DNA from: Bombyx mori | Taxonomy: Eukaryota; Arthropoda; Insecta; Lepidoptera; Bombycidae | Assembly: GCF_030269925.1 (NCBI RefSeq) | Contig: NC_085128.1 | Coordinates: 8,000,501-8,064,500 of the forward strand | DNA length: 64,000 nucleotides | Direction: 5' to 3' | In this document: one piece after another, positions 10,701 to 21,040 of the stretch | Layout of the letters: each line of letters opens with the position of its first letter | Position numbering within the stretch: the stretch's first letter is position 1 | The notes under the pieces: model-generated | The model's input: the letters and a program-made list of their open reading frames with translations, nothing else | What the model was told of the DNA's origin: nothing | Databases searched by the model: none | Translations under genes and position numbers: made by a program

Positions 10701-13700
10701 AGGGCAGGATAATGATGATGATGATGATTTTCGATATTGAACGATGATATCAACTTCATGAATCCGAATATTCTCGGTTATAGACTTATTGTAGGATTTG
10801 GGGGCCATGGCGGAAGGATCTTCAGAGGACTAAATTCAAATAAATACAATTCACCTCATCAGAGACGCCCCTAAAACAGTTCTCCACTTCAGACAAAGCT
10901 TCGATCGTCTCTATTGAACCATGTTGCAAGAAAAATTGATGGCCAGTGTGATTTCCTTCTGAGATGTTCCGCACTCAAAATCCGCTTTGCTGCCACTCTT
11001 TGATTAATAGGCAAAGTACTCTCAGTTCAAGGTACACTAGAAGCTGAGTAATTAATAACCTGTCACCTTGAAAAGCAAGGGAGTTATCGCGATAAGCCGA
11101 ATTATTTAAATCAGGGGTTCTGAAAGGACATCCTATTTAAGGGTATGGTGGGCATCTATGGTGACAGACATTCCACGGACACGGAACCCTATTGATATTT
11201 TGGAAACTCCTTCAAAAATATGATATATTTAAAGCTTTTTAGTTTTATTCCTCTTCATTATAAAAAATAGCATACTTTTAACGAATGTGTACTTTATTTT
11301 ATTTGCTTCATGTATTTAAAGATTATCAATGAGAACTTGATTGGTCTTGGGATATTTATCTCAGGGTTTATGTTATACTACTGGATTTTGTGTTAAATAA
11401 GTATAGTATACTACTGTATCTTTTATTAATAATTAGGTGATATAACACAGTAATAGATTTTTTTTTTAGTTCACTTTAAGTTTGAAGAATTTAACTGGAT
11501 CGGGTTGAGTTGGACATTTGTGTTTTTTTACAATAGTAAAGAAAAAAATCACAAATTCAAAAAGAACTAAAGCTTTTGCTGAATTTAAGACTTGTTCAGA
11601 CAAAACTAATTAATAAACTTTTAATGGGCTTGCTAGTGGCCATGGCTATGTAACCCGATTCATCATCTGGCCAGATCGATCGCATAATATTGGTTACAGA
11701 AGTATACACCGCTGCTAGGTCATTCCTACAGGCCAAGGAAAAGTTTATCAAAAAGAAGTCACGATTCTCTGTCTTTTTATCATCATTATATCAACTTATT
11801 ATAGCTCATATCCAAAACTTTTAGTTTCTAAAAATAAAAAGCAATTTAGAAGCGTTAATGTGTTTTAATGTGGTGAAATCGAGAACAGCTAATGCAGCGT
11901 CTCAGTTTATTTAAACAAGTGGCAGTGTTTACTATAGACGCCGGATGAACCATCGATCGGTTTACACGGTAATGCATCGTTCTCGATGTCGCATTGATCA
12001 CTTGCATACCTTACGTTGTCATTTTCAATTTTTTAATAATAAGGGATGTAATAAAATGATGATTAAAAACGTCATTTAAGGTGACAACGTCTTTGTTAAT
12101 TTCTAGTTGTTTCTATCTCGATTACCCGTGAAATAGTAAATTTTAATAAATAAAATGGTGTAACAAATAAATTGTATGATTTGTTATAATTTTACCTAGA
12201 GGTAGGCCAAACGTGATCTAAGAGTTAGTTTATCGTGGCAAAAAGATCAGTTTTGTTTCAATTAACGGCACCTAAATATGATAAATTTGATCAGTATTCC
12301 AGGGACGTACGGTTTCATTAGATTTGGTCTGAGATTGAGTTTTGTTTACGTTTCCAATGAAACTGCGACCGGCTCAGGGCTAAACGCGCCGGTACGACGC
12401 CGCCCGCCTTCGACGCTGGCTACCGTAATTCCCTGGGGTGGTCGCTTACTACAAACACAAATGCTGTGTGTTTGTCATTGATTTTCCGATAAATTGGTTT
12501 GTCACTAATGCGGGTGTATTTTATTACATTTATGTACATACACTGCACAAATAGTACGACATTTGTCACTTTGTTTTTGAATTCGATTAGTCCGTAATGT
12601 TTGATATTTTAATTAAATCTGCTGATAAAATGAAATGGATAAAATTATTACATAATTTATATTATTTTTTATTTCATAATAAGTTATCATTACCAGAAGT
12701 GGCCATTCTAAAAACTTAAATATAGAAATATTCGTCGTTGGCTTTTACGAGTATATAGAATAAAATACCTACCTGATTTAAGTAAATTTTGCAAACAGGT
12801 GGCATTAAAGAGACAACAGGCTGCCGAAGATAAAATAGCCCTACACTTGGCCTCAGTTGAGACCGGTACTCCTCTAGAAAGCTTGCCTCCAGGCCGCATC
12901 TATGGGATGAGAGTGACTGACCCCAGCCCTAGTCCTGGTCCGGAACCAGATTCAGCTGCTGATGATCAAATCGTTAGTATATTATACAATATACTATACC
13001 ACAACTATATATATACATACATATATAACTACTACTACTACTAATCACTATGAAAAAACCACTAATGTCTCTTAAAAATGTCAATTTAAGATAATGAATA
13101 AGAATGTAATAAAAGCAGGTAGGTTTTATTATATTAATAATATCGGAATATTAAGTAATTGGCAATAATTTAGCGGTACCCGTGTGTTATTAAGATGATG
13201 TCGGCATACACTTAAGTTTTAATACAGCTTTTCTTTTTTTATCGTTTTTATAGCAAATAATTAACCAATGTATGTATCCCATTGGATTTTGGTCATCACC
13301 GAGGACATCAAGCCAATAAATACTATAAGCAAAAAAATTAAACACCTTTTTCAAAATGGAATATTTACTAGGTATTTAAATTAAAAGTTGGACTTAATTC
13401 TTATGGGACACTTTGCTTAGGCAAGTTGATGATAATTACCGATTACAGAACATAAATTATAGAACATAATTTATATGTTCCTTTCCAGCCGATTCATATA
13501 GACAGCGAAACCAGCGATTCTCTTCCAGACTGCAGCAATGTTTCACCCGATTCAGTAGGAAATTCCTCAGGGGTTTCCCAATTACGGTACGGTTCACGCA
13601 TTTAAATTATAAATAGATTGTACCTATATGTGAGGTTCATGTAGGATGCATGTGATCTTACTGGTGGTAGGACCTCTTGTGAGTTTAATGGTGGTAGGAC

Positions 13701-14854
13701 CTCTTGTGAGTCCGCATGGGTAGGTACCACCACCCCGCCTATTTCTGCCGTGAAGCAGTAATGCGTTTCGGTTTGAAGGATGGGGTAACCGTTGTAACTA
13801 TACTGAACTTATATCTCAAGGTGGGTGGCGCATTTACGTTGTAGATGTCTATGGGCTCCAGTAACCACTTAACACCAGGTGGGCTGTGAGCTCGCCTACC
13901 CATCTAAACAATAAAAAAAAAAAAAAAAATGTGAACTTTATAGTACACACATATGACGTCACAAAATATTTGACAGTCTAATTTTTAATGAAGAAATGGA
14001 TGTAGGTCAGGACAAGATGAGTCTACAGTTGAAGCTGAAGGCGCCGTGAGCACAGCGGGTCTGGAAATGTTACGCAAACTGTTTCCCGGGAAGAAGCGTT
14101 CGGTGTTGGAGCTAGTTTTACGCCGCTGCAACCACGATCTGCTACGTGCTGTTGAACATTTTAACGCAACACATGTTAGTAGTTATTACTTTCTTCAGAA
14201 AATGGTGAGAGGATTGTTATTGATTGTCTAATGTTTTAACAGTAAAAAATATGCTATTAATTTTTTTGGCATGGCAATAAAGACGTAGGTACATTAGAAA
14301 AATGAACTAAAATATTATAAAAGCGTATTTTGTTAGTTTTTTTTAACTATTATTTATTTTTCATTTTTTAGTTGAATTTCAATGTTTTCAATTTTTGTTA
14401 AATTTTTTTAAACATTTAATTGTCATCGTTCCTTAATTAGTATACCAGATTTCGAGTTAATCCGACGTTTTGAAGGGGATCAAAATCAAGTTCAAACATT
14501 CCGTTACAAACATACATACGTCTGAAGCTAATAAAAGTGTATTAATAACACATTGTTGAACAGGGTCGAGATAAAATTCCGGAGAGTACTACAGGATTAG
14601 GATTCGAAGCTTCTGTGTCAAGTTCTGAAGATCCAGAGTCTCGATGGTCAGCCTTCAGGCCGGTCAGTAGGCGTGCACCACTTCTCCCAGCTTTAGTGAT
14701 GGGACGGGTTTACGGTTCAGAGTGGTTGGTTCCACTACCAGCTTTACCAACTTTGTCGACTCCGCTACTCCTACCGCTGCAGCATCAACACGTCCCACCA
14801 GCGTCCTGCAACCCTTGTGCGCCTGACTGCCGACAGTGCAATAATCATCATTAA
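7769..14854 (+). CDS. dmrt93B: Doublesex/Mab-3-related transcription factor 93B (DM + DMA domains), complete
   Basis: Five exons join in phase: 7769-7933, 12799-12972, 13489-13586, 14006-14174, 14564-14854 (298 aa). Exon 1 encodes the DM zinc module from residue 8, with ligands C13, C16, H19, H28, C32, C37, C39 and C42 in the family spacing. It ends at RQRIMAAQ, and exon 2 continues [17 protein letters not shown] and LPPGRIYGM. Exon 4 encodes a DMA domain (about 161-202, [20 protein letters not shown], then [14 protein letters not shown]). DM domains bind the DNA minor groove. The combination of a [12 protein letters not shown] start, LRGHKK and a DMA domain points to the Dmrt93B class rather than doublesex, Dmrt11E or Dmrt99B. 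The C-terminal exon is Pro/Leu-rich and ends with a cysteine cluster ([12 protein letters not shown]) before the TAA. The start is the first ATG ahead of the DM domain. Intron 1 (4.9 kb) is filled with transposons. Confidence 0.9.
8774..9035 (+). mobile_element. Non-autonomous hAT-like MITE, copy 1 (262 bp)
   Basis: Terminal inverted repeats CAAGGGCGGATCCAG and CTGGATCCGCCATTG bound the element, and it is flanked on both sides by the identical 8 bases CTTTATAT (8766-8773 and 9036-9043). An 8-bp target duplication with CA..TG ends is the hallmark of hAT insertion. It has no coding capacity. A second copy lies inverted at 63030-63292. It sits in dmrt93B intron 1. Confidence 0.92.
9128..9260 (+). 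repeat. Degenerate SINE-head-like remnant
   Basis: The sequence ATCGTGGATAAAGGATAAGCC followed by an ACCGGTGTGCC block resembles, with many changes, the tRNA-like head of the SINE at 1686. The rest of the element is unrecognisable. Confidence 0.35.
9340..10024 (+). mobile_element. 5'-truncated family C LINE, C-terminal coding part and tail
   Basis: From about 9340 the sequence follows the plus sense of the element seen at 5107-6957. It carries the C-terminal block ([20 protein letters not shown] near 9430, then [10 protein letters not shown]), a frame running to 9915 that is shifted relative to the consensus near the end, and the tail with GGCAATAAAAAAAAA at 10010-10024. It lies in sense in dmrt93B intron 1. 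Confidence 0.85.
10180..11215 (-). mobile_element. Highly decayed family C LINE remnant, split by an RTE insertion
   Basis: 10180-10440 and 10860-11215 match, with heavy divergence, successive parts of the minus-strand RT region seen at 5427-6560 (for example GAGTTATCGCGATA near 11090 against 6492, and the ACGCGAGGCCAGACCTG block near 10331). Both pieces are in the same order and orientation. The RTE-like element at 10473-10726 lies between them. Confidence 0.6.
10473..10726 (+). mobile_element. 5'-truncated RTE-like retroposon with 14-bp target duplication
   Basis: The element is flanked by a perfect direct repeat ATTTTCGATATTGA (10459-10472 and 10727-10740). It encodes in plus sense the C-terminal end of a non-LTR reverse transcriptase ([32 protein letters not shown], ending CCADPR and stop) and ends in a short ATGATGATG repeat instead of poly(A). 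A simple-repeat tail and this C-terminal motif are typical of RTE elements. It is a near-identical sister of 61392-61703. Confidence 0.88.
11216..12798 (+). other. Rest of dmrt93B intron 1, with a GC-rich island
   Basis: Mostly AT-rich sequence without recognisable repeats. The exception is about 12355-12455, which is much richer in CG dinucleotides than its surroundings (ACGCGCCGGTACGACGCCGC). It could be an enhancer, an alternative promoter or part of an old insertion. An open frame at 12278-12481 crosses it but has no domain or splice support. Confidence 0.4.
13661..13929 (+). mobile_element. 5'-truncated family A retroposon with duplicated head
   Basis: The 3' module of the SINE at 1686 is present from TGGTGGTAGGACC to AATAAA plus a long A run at 13911-13929. 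The first 20-odd bases occur twice in tandem (13662 and 13690), a small duplication at the insertion junction. It is in sense orientation in dmrt93B intron 3. Confidence 0.88.
14318..14551 (+). repeat. Dispersed repeat in dmrt93B intron 4, reaching the splice acceptor
   Basis: This segment matches 35511-35745 along its whole length: GCGTATTTTGTTAGTTTTTT, TTTTTAGTTGAATTTCAAT, a TTCGAGTTA-TCCGACGTTT block, ATTCCGTTACAAACATACAT and ACGTCTGAAGCTAATAAAAG. The 3' boundary is near ATTAATAA at 14551, only 12 bases before exon 5 at 14564. The class is not identified. Confidence 0.75.
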
Positions 14855-15649
14855 ATGAAATAGGCAACCGCCTGAACTCATAGCAACTAATACTAATAAT
14901 TATAATAATTTATCGAAGTCGTCATTATTAACTTTATTTCAATGCTTTTTATGTCAGTGATTGTTATTAAATTACTTCATTTACTGGATATTCTGTTATT
15001 TTAAATCTAAAAACTTTGGTATCTCGATAAAACCGAAATGGGATCTGTCACTGACAACCTCAAGGAACACCAATAAATACCAAGCATCCCATCACCTCAT
15101 TCGCTACTATTAAAAAAGTTTTCAGAAAACAACTTGGTTTTGTCCAGTCTATTTCTTCCGCAAATTAGTTAACGAGTTTCTGTTTCAAGACAAAAGATCA
15201 AGTATAAAATATTACTAAAAACCTAATAAGGTCATTTGACATCTCTTAATTCCTAAACATGATGATTTTAATTTAAACACTTATTCTAGTCCTAATTCCA
15301 ATCGACATAACTTAACCTTTAGCCTTACTGGTGTAGCCAGTCTGAATGTGTTACTTTATCGATCAATAAACTTTAGGTTTTATGTAGTTGAGTAATCGAG
15401 TTTACCGCCATCCTGGTGTAAAATGGTAACCAGAGCTCGTAAAACATCACCACCCGAATGCAGTCTTATCATGAGATATGCGGCCGAAGTCATTGTAATG
15501 TATTACGGCTGGTCCACCCTTAAATCCGGAACACCGGACTACAGGCAGATATTGTAGATTTGATGCATATCCAGGCGGGCTTACGCCCTATCTCCAGTAG
15601 ATAAATACTAAGTAGTGGTATAATGCTCAGAGAACTCTACTACACGTCA
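14855..15649. other. dmrt93B 3' flank
   Basis: The 3' UTR of dmrt93B should lie at the start of this stretch. The region from about 15390 to 15649 is less AT-rich and may be the older 5' part of the retroposon that follows at 15650, but I cannot align it to another copy here. Confidence 0.4.
15072..15077 (+). promoter_or_regulatory. Candidate poly(A) signal of dmrt93B
   Basis: AATAAA lies about 220 bases after the dmrt93B stop codon on the coding strand. It is a candidate only, since the sequence is AT-rich and such hexamers arise by chance. Confidence 0.3.
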
Positions 15650-15937
15650 TTTCGGATCCTCCTGATCCACTAACGGTGCTTTTAGGTACCTCAGGCACCG
15701 GTCACCGCAAGTGACGTGTTTGTCGAGTAAACTAACCCATAGACACAGCCCACTGAGTTTCTCGCCGGATCTTCTCAGTGGGTCGCGTTTCCGATCCGGT
15801 GGTAGATTCTGCGAAGCACTGCTCTTGCTAGGGCCAGTGTTAGCAACATCTCCTGGTTTGAGCCCCGAGAACTCACCCACACGCTAGGGTAACGCTAATA
15901 TGGCATCTCAAGGCTATAAGAATAGACAGGAAAAAAA
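15650..15937 (+). mobile_element. Family B retroposon (core GATCTTCTCAGTGGGTCG), long copy
   Basis: It runs from a GGATCCTCCTGATCCACTAA block through GAGTTTCTCGCCGGATCTTC, GGTGGTAGATTCTGCGAAGC and a TGAGCCCCGAGAACTCACC block to an A run at 15929-15937. The same modules recur inverted at 44938-45190 and 58280-58590, and in sense at 59868-60051. This is one of the abundant silkworm short retroposons. I do not commit to a published name. Confidence 0.82.
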
Positions 15938-16295
15938 AACATTCTCCTTTGAATTGCTCAGTCACTTTTTACGATACTCACAGGAAGGTATTGGTTTGTT
16001 TTATTTTAGGCCAGTGTAATCATGCTATAATATTTATAGCACAATTTTAGACTTTTCAGAAAGTATTCAATTTATTTGCTATAAAGTATTTTTAAGCAAA
16101 CATCGTACGACCATCATTGTTTTTGATTGAAGTAAAACTTGATATCGGGTTAAGTGACTTATAGGTCATTTGTGTTTTAAATAATTCTTATTACCATACA
16201 ATTGAAGTTCTTGTGGACTATTGAGTTTCGTGAAGTGAGTGAAAACGAAAATTATTTGAAAAGAATCTAAACGAAGACTAAAGTGTAATCTGAAG

Positions 16296-18708
16296 ATGTA
16301 CAATTACGTTGTGACTCTATTTGTTATTTTAAATGCATTTTTTGATTTTAATTATTTTATTAAAACTTTATACGGTGTTTGGAGTGGAAGAATATGTAAA
16401 GGAAAGTGTACTTTGAACGAAGTTACCACAGTATATGGTGAGTGCAATTTATTTATTATTATTTTTTATTGTAAGAACAGGAATATTTAAATGGTATTGT
16501 TTCATTTAAAGTTTTGCGTAATAACTAATAAGTTTCTGAGAGAATGAAAAGGTGTTATTACATTTCATTAAAACATTATTAAAAAATACCAGATTTAATG
16601 AATTATACGAGTATGTATTCTTTGTTCTTTTTAGGCATATGCAGTTTTAGGGATTGTAACATTACTTTTAACTCGATTAGGCTAGCAAGGTTAATAAGGC
16701 AGCTAGATTTTGCTCGATATAATTTTTATGATAGAACTGGAATTTATCAAAGAAGCAAGGAATTAAAGGTTACTTCATTACAAGGTTGTACTCTAACGGT
16801 TACCTATGAGCCGGTACCATTGTTTTGGAGATACAAAATTGAAACCGAGGTAATTATATTAACTATTGAAGTTTTATTTATAAGCAGTGGTTAAAGTAGC
16901 TTATTGTGTTTCGACCACATAATATTCTAACACAGAAACTCAACAATATACAACAAATTTTTGATGAACAGAAATTCAAATAATGATTTTTTTGCTTATT
17001 TGTGCGGACGGCTCGCCTGATGTTAAGTGGTTACCGGAGACCATAGACATCTACAACGCAAATGCCGCCAGTGCCGCCACCCACCTTGAGACATGAGGTC
17101 TAAGGTCTCTATTTTAATTACGGCTGCCCCGCCCTTCAAACCGAAACGCATTACTGTTTCACGGCAGAAATAAGCAGGGTGGTGCGGATCCGCAAGACCC
17201 GTGCGGACTCGCAAGACGTCCTACCACCAGTAATTTTGCAAATTATATTTTTGCGGGTTTGTTATTTATTACACGATTTTAGTCCTTCACCGTGGAAGTC
17301 AATCGTGAACATTTGTTAAGTACGTATTTCATTGGAAAAATTGGTACCTGCCGGCGGGATTCTAAAAAAGGTGCAACGCAATATACGAATGCACCGGACG
17401 TCTTATCCTGCCACGACAACTTCAGACTTCTTACTGTTTAGATTTATGTGGCTTAATACTAAGACAAGACGTAATTATAATTTAGAATAGATAATATAGC
17501 AAGATAGATAGATAGATAGAAGATAATTTAAGGAAAAGCATTTTAATTACCATGTGCGCGTATATGGGGATTCTAAGGTAGATAAGTCAGGAATAAATCG
17601 GACCAGCGAGATTTACTGGACTACTTAGGCCTACCCGCGGCTGTAATGCCTTTGACGATGATATTAATGATGATGTCCGCGAATGATTGTTTCCGTGAAA
17701 ACATATGTAAAAGAACTAGACTGTATTTGATGAATAAAGTTCTTAAACAAATAGCTACTACATCTACTACTACGAGTTGAAACAAAATGGTCAATCACAA
17801 CCGCACAAAATGGAAAATTGTTTTAGTTCAAGTTAATTTCGATGTCGCATTTGAACATACGTTCTTTATTGAAGTGTGAATGTGCCGTTATCCATGCAAC
17901 TAATGTTTCGACCTCATTTTCTTATAACAATGTTCAACCTCAAGTTTTTGAAATTGTCTTCACACAGTTGGATCTCTGTTGCTCATGATTCAGCAATGGA
18001 ACTCAATCAAGCTCCTGCCTTACTGCTGAATACTTTCTTCAAGACAGGTAAAGGTTAAGGAAGGCAGCAATATTAAAGTCTTAACATGCCCGAGCTTTCG
18101 TTGAAACTCGATTCTAAATATTATTATCTAAAGAACGGATATATTCACTGGTAGTAGGACCTCTTGTGAGTCCGCACGGGTAGGTACCACCACCCTGTCT
18201 ATTTCAGCCGTGAAGCAGTAATGCGTTTCGGTTTGAAGGGTGGGGCAGCCGTTGTAACTATACTTGAGACCTTAGAACTTATATCTCGAGGTGGGTGGCG
18301 CATTTACGTTGTAGATGTCTATGGGCTCCAGTAACCACTTAACACCAGGTGGACTGTGAGCTCGTCCACCCATATAAGCAATAAAAAAATCAATTAAACA
18401 GTACTCGTACTGTATATCGATGATTTTCTTATCTATGTCTTAAAATAATGATGCATTACATTTTACAGCTTGTTTATTGGGATGATCGGTCCTTATTCCT
18501 AGAGCACAAAGTGATCACTTTGTGCGATGCTAGGGTCCGGTCTTTCATAGTTTCTCGACAGCACGTGATAGGAGAAAATGCACAATCAGCTTCAAGTCTA
18601 CTCGAAGGTTTGCCAGGCTCCGAGGTAAGGCCTGTATGCCGTGAATATTTAAAGGATTGGTTCAAAAGTATGGAAATATCTAGTGCTAAGCTTAGAAGCG
18701 TTAAGTAA
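16296..18708 (+). CDS. THEM6-like hotdog-fold protein, copy A (degenerate active-site loop)
   Basis: Three exons join in phase: 16296-16437, 16635-16849, 18469-18708 (198 aa). An N-terminal hydrophobic stretch (residues about 4-25) would anchor the protein in a membrane. The rest follows protein THEM6, a 4-hydroxybenzoyl-CoA-thioesterase-like hotdog protein: [16 protein letters not shown], then LVYWDDRSLFLEHKVITL and a C-terminal SMEISSAKLR. Exons 1 and 2 have exactly the lengths of copy B (142 and 215 nt) with the same phases, so the two are tandem duplicates. Where copy B and the family have HMNNAR, this copy reads SIRLAR, losing the histidine and both asparagines. Frames and splice sites are intact, so it may be an expressed protein with altered or no enzymatic activity. 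Intron 2 holds two SINE copies. Confidence 0.85.
16986..17437 (-). mobile_element. Near full-length family A SINE, antisense in THEM6-like A intron 2
   Basis: On the minus strand it includes the tRNA-like head (about 17437 down to 17340), the middle part (AATCGTGAACATTTGTTAAG region on plus strand at 17301) and the abundant 3' module, ending near 16986 after a GCTTATTTGTGCGGACGG block in place of a clean poly(T). It is diverged from the copy at 1686. Confidence 0.82.
18149..18389 (+). mobile_element. 5'-truncated family A retroposon
   Basis: It contains the 3' module from TGGTAGTAGGACCTCTTG to AAGCAATAAAAAAA in sense orientation in intron 2 of THEM6-like copy A, 80 bases before exon 3. Confidence 0.88.
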
Positions 18709-19753
18709 TGTGAATAACAATAAAAATCTGTGATACGAAAATGGATACGTTTTTAAATCGCTTCTACTCGTTAGATGAAATATCAATTAAAAAAATCGAA
18801 ATCAAGTAAGTTATTAATAGGTATTTAATAAAATCGTAATACGTTTTCGATGTTTCTTCTAATATTAAGTAAAGTAATTAGTTTAATTTTAATTAAAAAA
18901 TTATTTAGAGAAGCCGTAAAAAGGGAAACCCAGAAATCTTGACTCCAAATCTGTCCCAAGTATCAGGATTCAAATCAATGGTCCAACTGGATCAATGGAA
19001 TTAATGTTTTTCCGAGAACCTTTCATGCGATTTCGGATCGTACGTTAAAACTAGATTTTGATGATCTAATTTTCTGTAGGAATAATCCTTTCAGTTACAT
19101 TATAAATATTTGAGTAGCATGCAATGTATTTATGCAATATGAATCTTTCTTTTGAAGTCATATCTATTTGTAAACTTAAGATTTTATTTTTATTTCCTTC
19201 TATGAGTCTGTCGGTTTAATGGTTGGAACAGCAGTCATGTCAATTGAGATTCCTGCCTCATAGCCCAAGGTGGGTTGTGGCATGTATTTTGTGATATGGG
19301 ATCCGGTAATCATTTAAAACCAGGTTGCCGAAGTTCGTCTACATAATTCCCTAGTTGTAGTTATGCTACAATATAGATAGATATAACGTATAAGTGTAAA
19401 TAAGTGATGAAAAATTTGCTAAAAAAATTCTAATAAATTTCATTCGTATTTAGCGCCAACTTCGTGCTGGTCAATGACTTTATGTAACGTTGTTGAATGT
19501 CAGTTGACGTCAGATACCTATAAACCGGTACAGTGAAACTCACTAAGCGTTAGTAGTTGATGAATATTTTCATTTGTTATCTCTGTCATAAACCAATGTT
19601 TAAAAAAAGAAGGAAGATACATTCTATCATTATTACTACGTACCTATAGCACTGCTGTACAATTTTAGTGTGTTTTCGTGGTTTCGTTGAGTAGAACGTT
19701 TTATAATTCAATCCATCGCTTCAATTGTTTGAAAGGTTTGATTTCGGAATATA
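18709..19753 (+). other. Spacer between the two THEM6-like genes
   Basis: About 1 kb separates the stop of copy A from the start of copy B. It holds the 3' end of A, a degenerate family A remnant at 19205-19345 (CGGTTTAATGGTTGGAACAG, then AACCAGGTTGCCGAAGTTCG) and presumably the promoter of B. Nothing else is recognisable. Confidence 0.5.
18719..18724 (+). promoter_or_regulatory. Candidate poly(A) signal of THEM6-like copy A
   Basis: AATAAA lies ten bases after the stop codon of copy A. That would make a very short 3' UTR, so a downstream site is also possible. Confidence 0.35.
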
Positions 19754-21040
19754 ATGTATTGTATAGTAGTGACGATTGTGGCCCTAGCATACATATTCTG
19801 GGATGTAAATTATTTTTTGAGGGTTGCATTCACAATAGGTATTGGAAGATTATTCCATAAGAAATGTGGAATCAATGATTCTACTACAATTTACGGTAAG
19901 TTTATTTTATTTTCTACCGTTATAAGTAAACGAAGCTTGCGGTCCACCGGCTTGGTAAGTAGTCATCGTCACTAAAATACATTAGCAACAGGTGAAGCTG
20001 TGATTTTGTAATTGGAATCTTAATTAACTGAAGTAACTTCATTATGTTTTTTGCTTCGACTATCTAAAACCTAATATTAACTAAAAATATATCTAAAATT
20101 TGAAATATGAATATTTTAATTTAATTCAGCACTCAATTATTGTAATAATTTTTTAAACAGGCTTTTGCACTACTCAAGACGTTGACATTTTCTTGAGGCA
20201 CATGAATAATGCCAGATATGTGAGGGAATTAGATTTTGCGAGATTCCATTTCTACGATCGGACTGGTATCTATACAAATATAAAAGCTGTGGACGGTCAC
20301 GCTCTACAAGGAGCCTCGAGTATCCGTTATCGAAGAACTATACCAATTTTCAGCCCATACAAAGTTGAAACTAAGGTGAGTAGAAAAAAGGAGCACCTAA
20401 GTATAGGCCGAAAGTTTACCATATAGAAGTATTAAGTCCCGATGCGCATATAAAAATAAGCGCATTTTACACTAAAACAAGAGACACCACACAATTATTT
20501 AAAACAGGAAAGCAGTGACGATCTGCAGTTTGAAATATCCCTAGTCTAGAAAAAAAAACATAAATTAATGCATCAAGTGATTTAAAAACATTACACGGTG
20601 GCTTAATTGGATTTTTGGTGTTAGAATGTTTTAACGCAACCATTGCAAATTGGTTTCCCTAATTAAGAATGTACATGTCTAATTAAGATTATTCATTGAA
20701 AAGTTGCTTTAATTAAACATAGAGTGGTTAAAGTAAGTAACGTTTAAGTTTGAAGAATTCAAAAGAAATAGCAATATATTTCGTAATAAGTAAAACTTTA
20801 ATTTTACAGCTGGTTTACTGGGAGGATAAAACTCTTTTCATCGAGCAAAAGTTTATAACTCTGAATGATGGTTTCGTGAGAGCCATTGTGTTGTCACGAC
20901 AAAACCTCCTTAATGTGGACGCAGCTGCACTATTCAAGGGTATTCCAGGAGCTGATCAGAAACCTGAATGTCCAGAAGAAATTAAGCATTGGCTTCAATC
21001 TATTGAGGTATCGAGCGCCAAGCTCCGGAAAAAAGATTAA
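19754..21040 (+). CDS. THEM6: THEM6-like hotdog-fold protein, copy B
   Basis: Three exons join in phase: 19754-19895, 20161-20375, 20810-21040 (195 aa). The order of features matches vertebrate THEM6: an N-terminal membrane segment (about 2-22), the loop [16 protein letters not shown] of the acyl-CoA thioesterase-like hotdog fold, then [20 protein letters not shown] and a C-terminal [18 protein letters not shown]6 proteins are membrane-anchored, ER-associated and linked to lipid metabolism; the substrate is not defined, and thioesterase activity is inferred from the fold. This copy keeps the HMNN motif and is probably the ancestral-function member of the pair. Start chosen at the ATG that gives the membrane segment; the first exon has the same length as in copy A. 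Confidence 0.88.

Noticed and set aside
12278..12481. 67-codon frame across a CG-rich patch
   Set aside because: No domain, no splice signals in phase with dmrt93B exons, and compositional bias alone can open the frame.
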